Below, piece by piece: positions 1 through 6,090 of a stretch of 7,524 nucleotides of DNA. Both the position numbers and the translations under genes were made by a program. Each line of letters starts with the position of its first letter. Position 1 is the first letter of the stretch. The notes under the pieces are model-generated. The model was not told the DNA's origin and ran no database searches. It was given only the letters and a program-made list of their open reading frames with translations. The DNA is from an uncultured Bdellovibrio sp. (lineage in GTDB: Bacteria > Bdellovibrionota > Bdellovibrionia > Bdellovibrionales > Bdellovibrionaceae): contig CAMLMF010000113.1 in NCBI GenBank assembly GCA_946480995.1, positions 1 through 7,524 of the forward strand. The letters run 5' to 3'.

Positions 1-746
1 CCCACTTTTGTCGCTGGCGAATCCACCGAGTGACAAGACGCACAGGCTTTAACCACAAAAAGTTTTTCACCTTTTTTAGCTAGTGGAAGACTTCTTTCTT
101 CCTGACCTTGTTCCAAATACTTATCGAAGTCCGCACGAGACACGACTTTCATTTTACCGATCATACCTGAATGCGAAGTTCCGCAATACTCAGTACAGAA
201 GATATGGAAGTCGCCAAGTTTATCAGCGCGGAACCATAAAGCTGTGTAACGACCTGGTACGGCGTCTTGCTTGATACGGAATGAAGGAACATAGAATGAA
301 TGGATTACGTCGCTAGAAGTAAGCAAAAGCTTAACGTCTTGGCCCACTGGAACAACAACTTCGTTCACAGTTTTGTAACCGTTCTTGTATTCAACTTCCC
401 AAGCCCATTGTTTACCAAGAACGTTGATCTCTAATGCATTTTTCGGCATCGAGCGCATTTCATGGTAAATGTACCAACCCCAAGCAAATACCCCTAGGAA
501 GATCACAAGTGGGATGAATGACCACAAGAACTCCAAGAAAGTATTGTGAGAGATATAAGCTGTTTTGTCGTTTGGCGACTTACGACGATACTTCCAAACG
601 AAGTAAATCATCCCGCCAATAACTAAAACGCAGGCAATTAAGCTTGTGATCAACAAGAATCCGTACAGATTGTCTACCTGCTTTGCAATCTCGGTTCCTT
701 GTGTGGGCATGAAGGATTGGGCCTTCGCTAAATTAAACCACATCAT
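1..746 (-). CDS. coxB: Cytochrome c oxidase subunit II with C-terminal cytochrome c domain (caa3-type), 3' end cut by window
   Basis: This is the electron-entry subunit of a haem-copper oxidase; it passes electrons through the CuA centre to subunit I. About 248 residues are visible. The N-terminus carries two membrane helices (about 28-50 and 70-93). The cupredoxin domain follows, with the aromatic QWAWEVEY patch near 113-120 and a full CuA ligand set: H149, then C184, E186, C188, H192 and M195. After it, CASCH (235-239; DNA 30-44) is a haem c attachment motif, so a cytochrome c domain is fused on, as in caa3 oxidases. The reading frame runs off the left edge inside that domain. The start at 746 is the first of two adjacent ATGs and has GGAG at 757-760. 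The gene lies 18 bp after the SCO gene, which supports co-transcription; coxA would be expected next. No obvious cleavable signal peptide is seen, though a lineage-specific one cannot be excluded. Confidence 0.95.
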   Translation of the reverse strand, partial: MMWFNLAKAQSFMPTQGTEIAKQVDNLYGFLLITSLIACVLVIGGMIYFVWKYRRKSPNDKTAYISHNTFLEFLWSFIPLVIFLGVFAWGWYIYHEMRSMPKNALEINVLGKQWAWEVEYKNGYKTVNEVVVPVGQDVKLLLTSSDVIHSFYVPSFRIKQDAVPGRYTALWFRADKLGDFHIFCTEYCGTSHSGMIGKMKVVSRADFDKYLEQGQEERSLPLAKKGEKLFVVKACASCHSVDSPATKV

Positions 747-764
747 GTACTTTTATCTCCCCGC

Positions 765-1631
765 CTATTTGTTCTTCGCTCTACGCGAGCGGATATAAAT
801 CGGCAATAACCATAATACCATCAACATCACCATTACTGCTCCGCCGAGTTTCATCAGATTGAAAGCCGCCAGAGTGTACTTGCTTTGCTGTGGGTCATAC
901 TTAAAACAATACAAAACTAAGTGATCAACGAAGCTGCCGATTTTTCCGTCAGCGGCTTCCGTCAAAGCCAACTTAATATCTTTAGGATCAAACAAAATCC
1001 CCGGTAAATAACGTGAGATCGTCCCATCTGGGGTGATAATCACCGCTGCAGAGGCATGGGCCCACTCTTGAGCTTGCTCGTCCCACTTAAACTTGAAACC
1101 CAAGGACTGAGTGATCGCCTGAACCGTGGATTCATCCGCTGTGATGAAGTGCCAACCTTTTTCTGCGCCCTCACGCTCATAGAGCTTCATGTAAGTCTCT
1201 TTTTTCTTAGCCGCCAAGTCGGGAGTTTCTTTTGAGTCAAAACTCATAGAAAGAACTTTATATCTCTTTCCAACAGTCCACTCTTTATCCATCATTTTTA
1301 AACCGTCTGTTAGACCGTTTAAATGAAAGTTACAAAGCCCAGGGCAAGAAAAATACACTGGAGAAATAATCACAGGATGTTTGCCATCAAAGAACGAACC
1401 TAAAGTTGTCTCTTGGCCATCATCGTTTTTAACTTTTAAAGTTAGGTCCAGCTTGCCACCCAACTTTTCATCAATACCAATACCGGCAAGTTCTTTCGGG
1501 GCTTCATTCGCCACCATCGGTGCTGGCTTGCCATCATAAGCTTGCGCGTGGAATGAAAACAAAACGAGAACAGCTGCAGAGCAAACTGTTCCCATGATTT
1601 TCATTTTCGCAACAAACTCATTTTTGCGCAT
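765..1631 (-). CDS. SCO1/SenC-family copper chaperone for cytochrome oxidase assembly
   Basis: SCO proteins are thioredoxin-fold periplasmic factors that deliver copper to, or keep reduced the cysteines of, the CuA site of CoxB, the very next gene. The 288-residue product starts with a hydrophobic export segment (about 11-31) ending in a plausible AQA cleavage site. The thioredoxin-like domain follows. It carries the SCO metal/redox motif CPGLC (C96, C100) in the context YFSCPGLCNF, and the distal conserved His is H192 in WAHASA, followed by the usual xPDG strand. A second hydrophobic helix at about 258-281 ends in a basic tail (RSRRAK). The mature protein is therefore probably held in the inner membrane by its C-terminus, with the active domain in the periplasm. 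AGGG at 1641-1644, nine bases upstream, supports the ATG at 1631. The gap to the cytochrome gene is 15 bp and to coxB 18 bp. Family assignment is firm. Confidence 0.94.
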   Translation of the reverse strand: MRKNEFVAKMKIMGTVCSAAVLVLFSFHAQAYDGKPAPMVANEAPKELAGIGIDEKLGGKLDLTLKVKNDDGQETTLGSFFDGKHPVIISPVYFSCPGLCNFHLNGLTDGLKMMDKEWTVGKRYKVLSMSFDSKETPDLAAKKKETYMKLYEREGAEKGWHFITADESTVQAITQSLGFKFKWDEQAQEWAHASAAVIITPDGTISRYLPGILFDPKDIKLALTEAADGKIGSFVDHLVLYCFKYDPQQSKYTLAAFNLMKLGGAVMVMLMVLWLLPIYIRSRRAKNK

Positions 1632-1646
1632 TAATTAAATCCCTAA

Positions 1647-2183
1647 TTATTGTGCGGTTTTTGCAAACTCAGCGACTTTAGCAGGATCGTCAGTTGATTT
1701 ATTTTGAGTGATGGATTCGATGAACATCACTAGGGCCCAGCGATCTGCCGCCTTGAAGTGAGAGTATGAAGCCATCGAAGATCCTTTGATACCGTTCGTA
1801 AGAACGTTAAAGTGAGCGATATCGCCGCCACCTTGAGTCCATTTGCCTTCAACAAGGTTACGAGGTTTTGGATTCAAGCCTGCACCCGCAGCGCCGTCGC
1901 CCAAACCTTTTTCACCGTGGCACATAGCACAGTTTGTTTTGAAAAGCTTAGCACCGTAGGCAACTAGCTCAGGAGTAGAAACCCAAGGCTCTTTTACTTG
2001 CGTGATATCAAATGCAGGAGCTGCACCTTCCGCAGTGGGAGCGTTTGGATCTACAACATTTTCGCCAAGGTCCACACCTTTGTTCACTACAACTAGGTAG
2101 AAGAAGAAGGTAAAGCAAAATACCATCGAGAAGGCAAATGCGATAAGACCGGAACGATTATATTCATCTCTATTTTCAGACAT
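1647..2183 (-). CDS. Membrane-anchored monohaem class I cytochrome c
   Basis: This is a 178-residue electron-transfer protein, probably donating electrons to, or shuttling them towards, the caa3 oxidase encoded downstream. The N-terminus is a short hydrophilic stretch followed by one membrane helix (about 12-33). No cleavage site is obvious, so it likely stays as an anchor with the haem domain in the periplasm. A flexible Pro/Ala-rich linker (about 45-65) leads to the cytochrome c fold. The haem attachment motif is CAMCH at 85-89, followed by GEKGLGDG. The likely axial Met is M137 in GSSMASY, and a C-terminal helix contains WALVMFIES (about 149-157). AGGGAG at 2193-2198, nine bases before ATG 2183, is a strong ribosome binding site. 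It is the first gene of the oxidase unit. It could correspond to the monohaem subunit of an alternative complex III, but no other subunit of that complex is next to it here. Confidence 0.9.
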   Translation of the reverse strand: MSENRDEYNRSGLIAFAFSMVFCFTFFFYLVVVNKGVDLGENVVDPNAPTAEGAAPAFDITQVKEPWVSTPELVAYGAKLFKTNCAMCHGEKGLGDGAAGAGLNPKPRNLVEGKWTQGGGDIAHFNVLTNGIKGSSMASYSHFKAADRWALVMFIESITQNKSTDDPAKVAEFAKTAQ

Positions 2184-2328
2184 AGGTTGGCACTCCCTAG
2201 GGGACGCAAAATAGTTTTGTCACAACAATGTAATGTATTAATTTAAGTAACGTAAAAGACGAGTGACGGCAACTAATTAAGCCGCCCCCGTCTAGATATT
2301 GAAATGCGACGCCAAGCGCCAGCAAGAC
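2184..2328. other. Non-coding gap between the hydrolase operon and the oxidase operon
   Basis: This stretch separates the stop of the downstream hydrolase from the start of the cytochrome c gene; both units run on the minus strand. No credible ORF is seen. The part nearest the cytochrome gene is AT-rich (about 2226-2258) and is the natural place for the oxidase promoter, but no convincing -35/-10 pair could be picked. A small odd palindrome, TTGTCACAA, lies at 2217-2225. The part nearest the hydrolase holds a weak hairpin, listed separately. Confidence 0.5.
2253..2286 (-). terminator. Weak candidate Rho-independent terminator after the hydrolase operon
   Basis: In minus-strand RNA, GGCGGC (2286-2281) can pair with GCCGUC (2270-2265), giving six pairs including one G-U around a 10-base AU-rich loop. 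A short U-rich run (UCUUUU, 2258-2253) follows after about six unpaired bases. The position, about 40 bases past the stop at 2329, is right, but the stem is short and the U-tract is displaced, so termination may be weak or factor-dependent. Confidence 0.3.
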
Positions 2329-3105
2329 CTAAAATAGAAAATTGTTCGTTAAAGTGACAAATTTTTCTGGTGATTCAATGTTCGGGCAATGTCCCAAACC
2401 AGGCAGGGTCTGGAATTTTCCATGCTTGAACAAGCCCGCCAAAGCCTTGGAATCATCCACCGGCAAAAGCTTGTCTTCATCGCCATGCACAACCAAAACT
2501 TCATTCTGAACTGTCTTTAATTGATCACGAATATCAAGACCATCTAAGGCTTCAAGCACCCAGTGACCTACTGTTTTAACAGCATGAAAAGCGTCTTCGA
2601 CCACAACTTGGCGGAAGAAATCTGATTCCGCATTATTATTATGAATCGTAGATCCAATAACTGCGGCCGTTAAATTTTTATCCTGCTTCATTTGTTCAAA
2701 GGCAGCGATCATGGATCTGTCGAATGTCACACCTTTTGCGCCCACCGGGTCCAACAAAAGAGCTTTTTTAAACATTGTCGGCTCTTTGGCCATCATTAAC
2801 GCCGCAATTAAGCCCCCGGTAGAGTGCCCAACCAAATGCACCGGACCACGATTTAACTTTTTTAGAAGGGCAATAAAATCATCGGCAAAAGTATTCAGAT
2901 TCACTTCGCTCGCATCTTTCGGAGCCGTGCTTTTACCGCAACCACGAAATTCAGCGTAAATCAAAGCGCCTGGCAGTTTATTGCCGGCCGTTTGCTTTTT
3001 CCACACTTCTTCAGCGGGATACCACCAACGGTTCGAAGCCAGGTTGCCATGAATAAAGAAAACATCTTCAGGCACTAAGCCTTCGTGAACTTCGTAATTA
3101 ATCAT
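2329..3105 (-). CDS. Cytoplasmic alpha/beta hydrolase (Ser-His-Asp type)
   Basis: This 258-residue single-domain alpha/beta hydrolase is probably an esterase, thioesterase or lipase-like enzyme acting in the cytoplasm; the substrate cannot be read from sequence. The oxyanion-hole strand is FFIHGN (about 16-21). The nucleophile elbow is GHSTGG with S95, the acid is probably D211 in HGDEDKLLP, and the base is H239 in GLGHCPNIESPEKF. A cap region with no clear family signature lies between about 125 and 185. There is no signal peptide or membrane helix. The ATG at 3105 overlaps the TGA of the upstream hydrolase by four bases (ATGA), so the two are almost certainly translationally coupled. Only a weak AGG-type ribosome binding site precedes it, in line with coupling. 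The Ser nucleophile argues against a haloalkane dehalogenase or OleB-type enzyme, which use Asp. Confidence 0.88.
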   Translation of the reverse strand: MINYEVHEGLVPEDVFFIHGNLASNRWWYPAEEVWKKQTAGNKLPGALIYAEFRGCGKSTAPKDASEVNLNTFADDFIALLKKLNRGPVHLVGHSTGGLIAALMMAKEPTMFKKALLLDPVGAKGVTFDRSMIAAFEQMKQDKNLTAAVIGSTIHNNNAESDFFRQVVVEDAFHAVKTVGHWVLEALDGLDIRDQLKTVQNEVLVVHGDEDKLLPVDDSKALAGLFKHGKFQTLPGLGHCPNIESPEKFVTLTNNFLF

Positions 3106-4106
3106 TGGCGACCTACTTTGATAGATTCATCACCCGCGCGAACTTCACCACGGAATGGGTAACCTTCAAAATGAGTTCCTTGGAAAAGTTTTTTATTGCC
3201 CATCAAGATTTCATAAACCCAAGTGGCTGTGAAGTAAGGAACAGCTTCAACCATTTTGTGCTCTGAACCGTTGATGTACAGCAAACTTGCGCGAGCTGCC
3301 GTCGGAACTGCATCCCAGTACTCTTCAAGGACGTTCGCATTGATGTACTGATCTTGGCGCGCGATCATTAGATGCAATGATTTTTCAGGAAGTGTTCCTG
3401 TCGTATCTGCAGGACGCTCTTTGCGGATGCCTTGAACCAAACGGAAGATTGCTTCTAGTTTAAAAGGATTTTCAAGAACGATCGGCTCTGCTTGCGGATA
3501 AGTCGCGTAAACGATTTGGTGCAAGTAATAGTCATAAAGTTCATCATCAGACATTTTGTTGAACGGAAAGATCTGGCGAGTTGCCCAGATTTGCGCCTTG
3601 ATCCAGTCGTCAGTTCCCGCAACCGGGCGCGTGAACGGCGCCATCATGATCAAGTTTTTCACAAGGTTTGGATAAGCGGCAGCAAAACCTGCGGCAATGC
3701 CGCCGCCATAAGATAGCCCAGCTAAATTATAAGGGCCTTTAATTTTTAATTTTTCAAGAAGCGCTTTTAAGTCTTCGACCTGCTCTTTTGCAGTGATCAC
3801 GGACATGATCGGAGCATACTTTAAAAGCGTACGGCCTTGGCCTTGCATATCGTAGCGCAGAACGCCGATGCCTCGAGCCACCAAAGGGTCCGTGAAGTTG
3901 TCCCACTGACGAGTGCTGTATGTAAGACCATTGATCAAAACAACCGTTGGCTTGCCTTCCGCTGCGGGCACGTAATCAACATACAATTCACGTTGATTAG
4001 AAATCGCCACGAAGCCATGAAATTTGTCAGAAGTTTGCGCCAATGACTCCATCGAAACAAACAGTCCCGCAAAAATAACCAGTGCAGCTAAGATCAATGA
4101 TTTCAT
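3102..4106 (-). CDS. Exported alpha/beta hydrolase (lipase/esterase-like)
   Basis: This 334-residue alpha/beta hydrolase has a classical signal peptide: MKS, a hydrophobic core to about residue 18, and a likely cut after SLA (about 23). It should therefore work in the periplasm or outside the cell. Fold landmarks are VVLINGLTYS (about 55-64, oxyanion hole), YDMQGQGRT (about 85-93), the nucleophile elbow GLSYGG with S132, the acid D252 in ARQDQYI, and H283 in GSEHKMVEAVP. A helical cap lies at about 160-235. About 50 residues follow the catalytic His, longer than in typical family members. The last 25 or so are hydrophilic and aromatic (GTHFEGYPFRGEV) and may be an extra domain edge or surface tail. 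The start is backed by GGGGAGG at 4114-4120, seven bases upstream. It sits 48 bp after the SDR gene with no terminator between, and overlaps the next hydrolase by four bases. Substrate is unknown; an ester or acyl-thioester is the natural guess from the neighbours. Confidence 0.88.
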   Translation of the reverse strand: MKSLILAALVIFAGLFVSMESLAQTSDKFHGFVAISNQRELYVDYVPAAEGKPTVVLINGLTYSTRQWDNFTDPLVARGIGVLRYDMQGQGRTLLKYAPIMSVITAKEQVEDLKALLEKLKIKGPYNLAGLSYGGGIAAGFAAAYPNLVKNLIMMAPFTRPVAGTDDWIKAQIWATRQIFPFNKMSDDELYDYYLHQIVYATYPQAEPIVLENPFKLEAIFRLVQGIRKERPADTTGTLPEKSLHLMIARQDQYINANVLEEYWDAVPTAARASLLYINGSEHKMVEAVPYFTATWVYEILMGNKKLFQGTHFEGYPFRGEVRAGDESIKVGRQ

Positions 4107-4154
4107 AAAACATCCTCCCCTTGGAGTTTTGAAACTGATTTGAAAGCGTTCTAA

Positions 4155-4904
4155 TTAAAGAACGATTCCACCGTCGACACTTAAAACTGTGCCGTTAATA
4201 TAGCTCGACTGCTCACTTGCCAAGAACAAACATGCATTTGCAATATCTTCCGTCTCTCCTAAACGAGCGACAGGTACTTTGGCAGCCATACCGTCTAGAA
4301 CCTCGGTTGGCATTTTCATAGTCATAGCTGTTTTAATGAAGCCTGGAGCAATTGCATTCGAAGTGAAACCCTTGCGACCTAATTCTTTGCCCCAAGTTTT
4401 CGCCATACCAATAACGCCAGCCTTAGCAGCTGCGTAATTTGTTTGGCCGAAATTTCCGTACAATCCCACAACCGAAGAAATGCTGATAATACGCTTGTGA
4501 GCAGAAGCAGCGTTGAATTTTTCCAATAACGTTTTTGTAACGTTGAACAAACCCGTTAAGTTTGTGCTGATGACTGCGTCCCAATCTTCAGGACCCATTT
4601 TTGCGAATGATTTATCACGCGTGATTCCAGCGTTATTCACAAGGATATCCACAGCCCACGGCAATGCCGCTGCTGCTTTTGCGACTGAATCACGATTGGT
4701 GACGTCGACTTGTGCGATGTGCACCTGCGCACCGTATTGTGCAAATTCAGTTTTTGCAGTTTGCAAAGCTTGCTCAGAGTAATCCCAGATGGAAACATTT
4801 CCACCCGCCTCTAAGAAACTTTTAGTGATTTGAAAACCGATACCGGCAGCGCCCCCGGTAACGACAGCATTTTTATTTTGGAAATTGAAGTTCATATTTT
4901 TCAT
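4155..4904 (-). CDS. FabG/PhaB-like short-chain dehydrogenase/reductase (3-oxoacyl reductase family)
   Basis: This classical SDR of about 249 residues probably reduces a 3-oxoacyl thioester (ACP or CoA) or a related ketone. The cofactor motif is TGGAAGIG (16-23), with NNAG at 90-93 and N115 in ISTNLTG. The catalytic set is S144 (SSVVG), Y157 and K161 (NYAAAK). PGF at about 187-189 and the C-terminal VDGG match FabG spacing. D41 at the end of the second strand (SIWDYS) is where SDRs that prefer NAD(H) carry an acid, unlike typical NADPH-using FabG. The frame stays open upstream to 5123, but the extra N-terminus runs into the divergent gene and resembles nothing. ATG 4904 or ATG 4895 (giving MNFNFQ, close to other FabG starts) are the real choices. 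Neither has a good ribosome binding site; the nearest G-run is GGGG at 4919-4922, 14 bases from 4904. It is the first gene of the minus-strand unit with the two hydrolases. Confidence 0.9.
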   Translation of the reverse strand: MKNMNFNFQNKNAVVTGGAAGIGFQITKSFLEAGGNVSIWDYSEQALQTAKTEFAQYGAQVHIAQVDVTNRDSVAKAAAALPWAVDILVNNAGITRDKSFAKMGPEDWDAVISTNLTGLFNVTKTLLEKFNAASAHKRIISISSVVGLYGNFGQTNYAAAKAGVIGMAKTWGKELGRKGFTSNAIAPGFIKTAMTMKMPTEVLDGMAAKVPVARLGETEDIANACLFLASEQSSYINGTVLSVDGGIVL

Positions 4905-4933
4905 AGAGCATGGGCTTACCCCAACAAACCCCC

Positions 4934-4960
4934 AGGCCGTCAAAGGAATTCGGCTTTTTT
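4934..4960 (+). terminator. Hairpin followed by six Ts in the divergent leader
   Basis: On the plus strand AGGCCG (4934-4939) can pair with CGGCTT (4951-4956), six pairs including one G-U, around an 11-base loop, with the T-run at 4955-4960. It has the shape of a weak intrinsic terminator. No plus-strand gene lies upstream of it in the window, so if it works it would stop transcription started from the far side of the gap. On the opposite strand the same bases form a hairpin in the SDR leader. Chance is a real alternative. Confidence 0.25.
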
Positions 4961-4961
4961 C

Positions 4962-4985
4962 GCTCTGTGAATAGAGCAAATGCTC
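4962..4985. repeat. Two overlapping inverted repeats, candidate operator
   Basis: GCTCT (4962-4966) and AGAGC (4973-4977) form an inverted repeat with a six-base spacer. The second arm is shared with GAGCA (4974-4978), which forms a nearly closed palindrome with TGCTC (4981-4985) across two bases. The flanks AATA (4970-4973) and TATT extend the second symmetry imperfectly. Lying between divergent genes, this is the best operator candidate in the window. Confidence 0.4.
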
Positions 4986-4998
4986 GATATTTCTTTTC

Positions 4999-5028
4999 TT
5001 GCCAAAATGGGAAAATGCTCTGTAGATG
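4999..5028 (+). promoter_or_regulatory. Possible sigma70-type promoter for the KAS III/ligase operon
   Basis: TTGCCA (4999-5004) matches five of six -35 positions. With an 18-base spacer the -10 would be TAGATG (5023-5028), which is poor. A TGCTCT element (5016-5021) would sit inside the spacer, a position where a bound regulator would block polymerase. Transcription would start only about 20 bases before the gene. Confidence 0.25.
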
Positions 5029-5040
5029 ATCGAAATCTTA

Positions 5041-5045
5041 AAGGA
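5041..5045 (+). promoter_or_regulatory. Ribosome binding site that decides the KAS III-like start
   Basis: AAGGA sits only three bases before ATG 5049 but nine bases before ATG 5055. The normal spacing therefore favours 5055, and disfavours the far upstream in-frame ATG at 4980, which lies within the repeat region. Confidence 0.6.
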
Positions 5046-5054
5046 AACATGACG

Positions 5055-6059
5055 ATGAACAAACAAAAAGCAACAATCGTAGGAACCGGAATGTACGCGC
5101 CTGAACGCGTAATTTCCAATCAATACTTTAATGATCTTTACAAAAAAGACATCGGAACTTTCTTAAGCGAAAGCAGAAACATCAAAGAACGTCGCTGGAT
5201 GAGAGAAGACCAACGCACTTCGGACCTTATTATTCCTGCAGCTGAACAAGCGATGAAAAAAGCTGGCATCACAGCTAAAGACTTAGACCTTATTATTGTC
5301 TCTACGGACACTCCTGACTATTTATCTCCTTCGACAGCTTCCGTGGTCGCGTACCGTATGGGTGCCGTGAACTCTGGAACTTACGACATCAACTCTGCCT
5401 GCGCAGGCTTTGTTGTAGGTTGCGATATCGCGACGAAATACATCATGTCTGACAGCAAGTACAAAAACATCTTGGTTGTTGGCGCGTACGGCATGAGCAA
5501 GTATTTAAATTTTGATGATTACAAAATTGCATCGTTGTTCGCTGACGGCGCCGGTGCCGTGATCATTCAGCCTTCTAAAGACGACACGGGCTTTATCGAC
5601 AGCCAAATGTACACCGATGGTCAATATCATGACTATATGGGTATCTATGCTGGCGGCACAGCGCAACCAGTGACTCATCAAGTGGTCGAAAACAAAGGTC
5701 ACTTGTTGGCGTTCCCAAAACGCATTCCACCTGAAACGAATGGCATTCACTGGCCACGTTTGACCAACATTTTGTTGGATCGTTTGCATAAAACTCCGCA
5801 AGACATTAAGCATTTCTTCATCACGCAATTTAACGTGCAAAGCATCTACGAAACTTTGGACAAATTAAATCTGCCACGCGATCGCGCGCATTACATCATG
5901 GACCGCTTTGGTTACACAGGCTCTGCTTCTATCGGCATGGCTTTAGCGGACGCGGCAGAACAAAAGAAAATGAAAAAAGGCGACCTAGTATTTATGTTGG
6001 GTTCTGGTGGCGGCATGAGCATGGCGGCATTGGCACTTGAGTGGGGATACGACACTTAA
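5055..6059 (+). CDS. Ketoacyl-ACP synthase III (FabH)-like protein with altered His and Asn positions
   Basis: This 334-residue thiolase-fold protein of the KAS III family is of normal length. The N-terminal KAS III signature is IVGTGMYAPERVISN (8-22). The active-site Cys is C116 in NSACAGFVVG; FADGAGAVII (162-171) and the C-terminal GSGGGMSMAALA are typical. The segment DIKHFFITQFN (250-260) aligns with the FabH stretch ending in PHQAN, which places T257 where the catalytic His should be. FGYTGSAS (285-292) aligns with GNTSAAS, which places Y287 where the catalytic Asn should be. Decarboxylating condensing enzymes need Cys-His-Asn, so this protein may instead transfer or hydrolyse an acyl group, or belong to a KAS III subgroup with its own chemistry. 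It starts the plus-strand unit; the acyl-CoA synthetase follows after 31 bp. Start 5055 is chosen on ribosome-binding-site spacing. The family is certain, the reaction is not. Confidence 0.9.
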   Translation: MNKQKATIVGTGMYAPERVISNQYFNDLYKKDIGTFLSESRNIKERRWMREDQRTSDLIIPAAEQAMKKAGITAKDLDLIIVSTDTPDYLSPSTASVVAYRMGAVNSGTYDINSACAGFVVGCDIATKYIMSDSKYKNILVVGAYGMSKYLNFDDYKIASLFADGAGAVIIQPSKDDTGFIDSQMYTDGQYHDYMGIYAGGTAQPVTHQVVENKGHLLAFPKRIPPETNGIHWPRLTNILLDRLHKTPQDIKHFFITQFNVQSIYETLDKLNLPRDRAHYIMDRFGYTGSASIGMALADAAEQKKMKKGDLVFMLGSGGGMSMAALALEWGYDT

Positions 6060-6090
6060 TTGGACCTTTGATTCAGTAAAGGAGCGGGAC

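Larger units (their letters stand above)
4905..5054. promoter_or_regulatory. Divergent promoter region between SDR (-) and KAS III-like gene (+)
   Basis: This 150-bp gap must drive both the minus-strand SDR/hydrolase unit and the plus-strand KAS III/ligase unit. It contains repeated AGAGCA/TGCTCT elements: AGAGCA at 4905-4910 and 4973-4978, TGCTCT at 5016-5021, and near copies GCTCT at 4962-4966 and TGCTC at 4981-4985. Several are arranged as inverted repeats. This pattern is what a shared dimeric-regulator operator would look like, but no regulator gene is in the window. A possible plus-strand promoter and a hairpin with a T-run are listed separately. Confidence 0.5.

Noticed and set aside
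83..274. Plus-strand ORF of 63 residues
   Set aside because: It lies antisense within coxB, whose CuA motifs are all in the minus-strand frame, and its translation has no recognisable features.
2217..2225. Palindrome TTGTCACAA upstream of the cytochrome c gene as an FNR or CRP site
   Set aside because: The arms are only four bases and match neither the FNR (TTGAT-N4-ATCAA) nor the CRP (TGTGA-N6-TCACA) pattern.
4128..4145. Two TTTGAAA direct repeats 11 bp apart between the SDR and the exported hydrolase
   Set aside because: They are helically phased, but they are short AT-rich words in an intra-operon gap with no other sign of a promoter; chance is sufficient.
4980..5054. Upstream in-frame ATG at 4980 for the KAS III-like gene
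   Set aside because: It has no ribosome binding site, it overlaps the repeat elements, and the KAS III signature begins right after ATG 5055, which has AAGGA at good spacing.
4905..5123. Long N-terminal extension of the SDR reading frame up to 5123
   Set aside because: The added residues run through the divergent promoter region and into the KAS III-like gene on the other strand, look like no known domain, and the FabG-like fold starts normally at 4904 or 4895.
5505..5840. Minus-strand ORF of 111 residues inside the KAS III-like gene
   Set aside because: It is a shadow of a clearly conserved coding frame and has no ribosome binding site or family resemblance that I can see.
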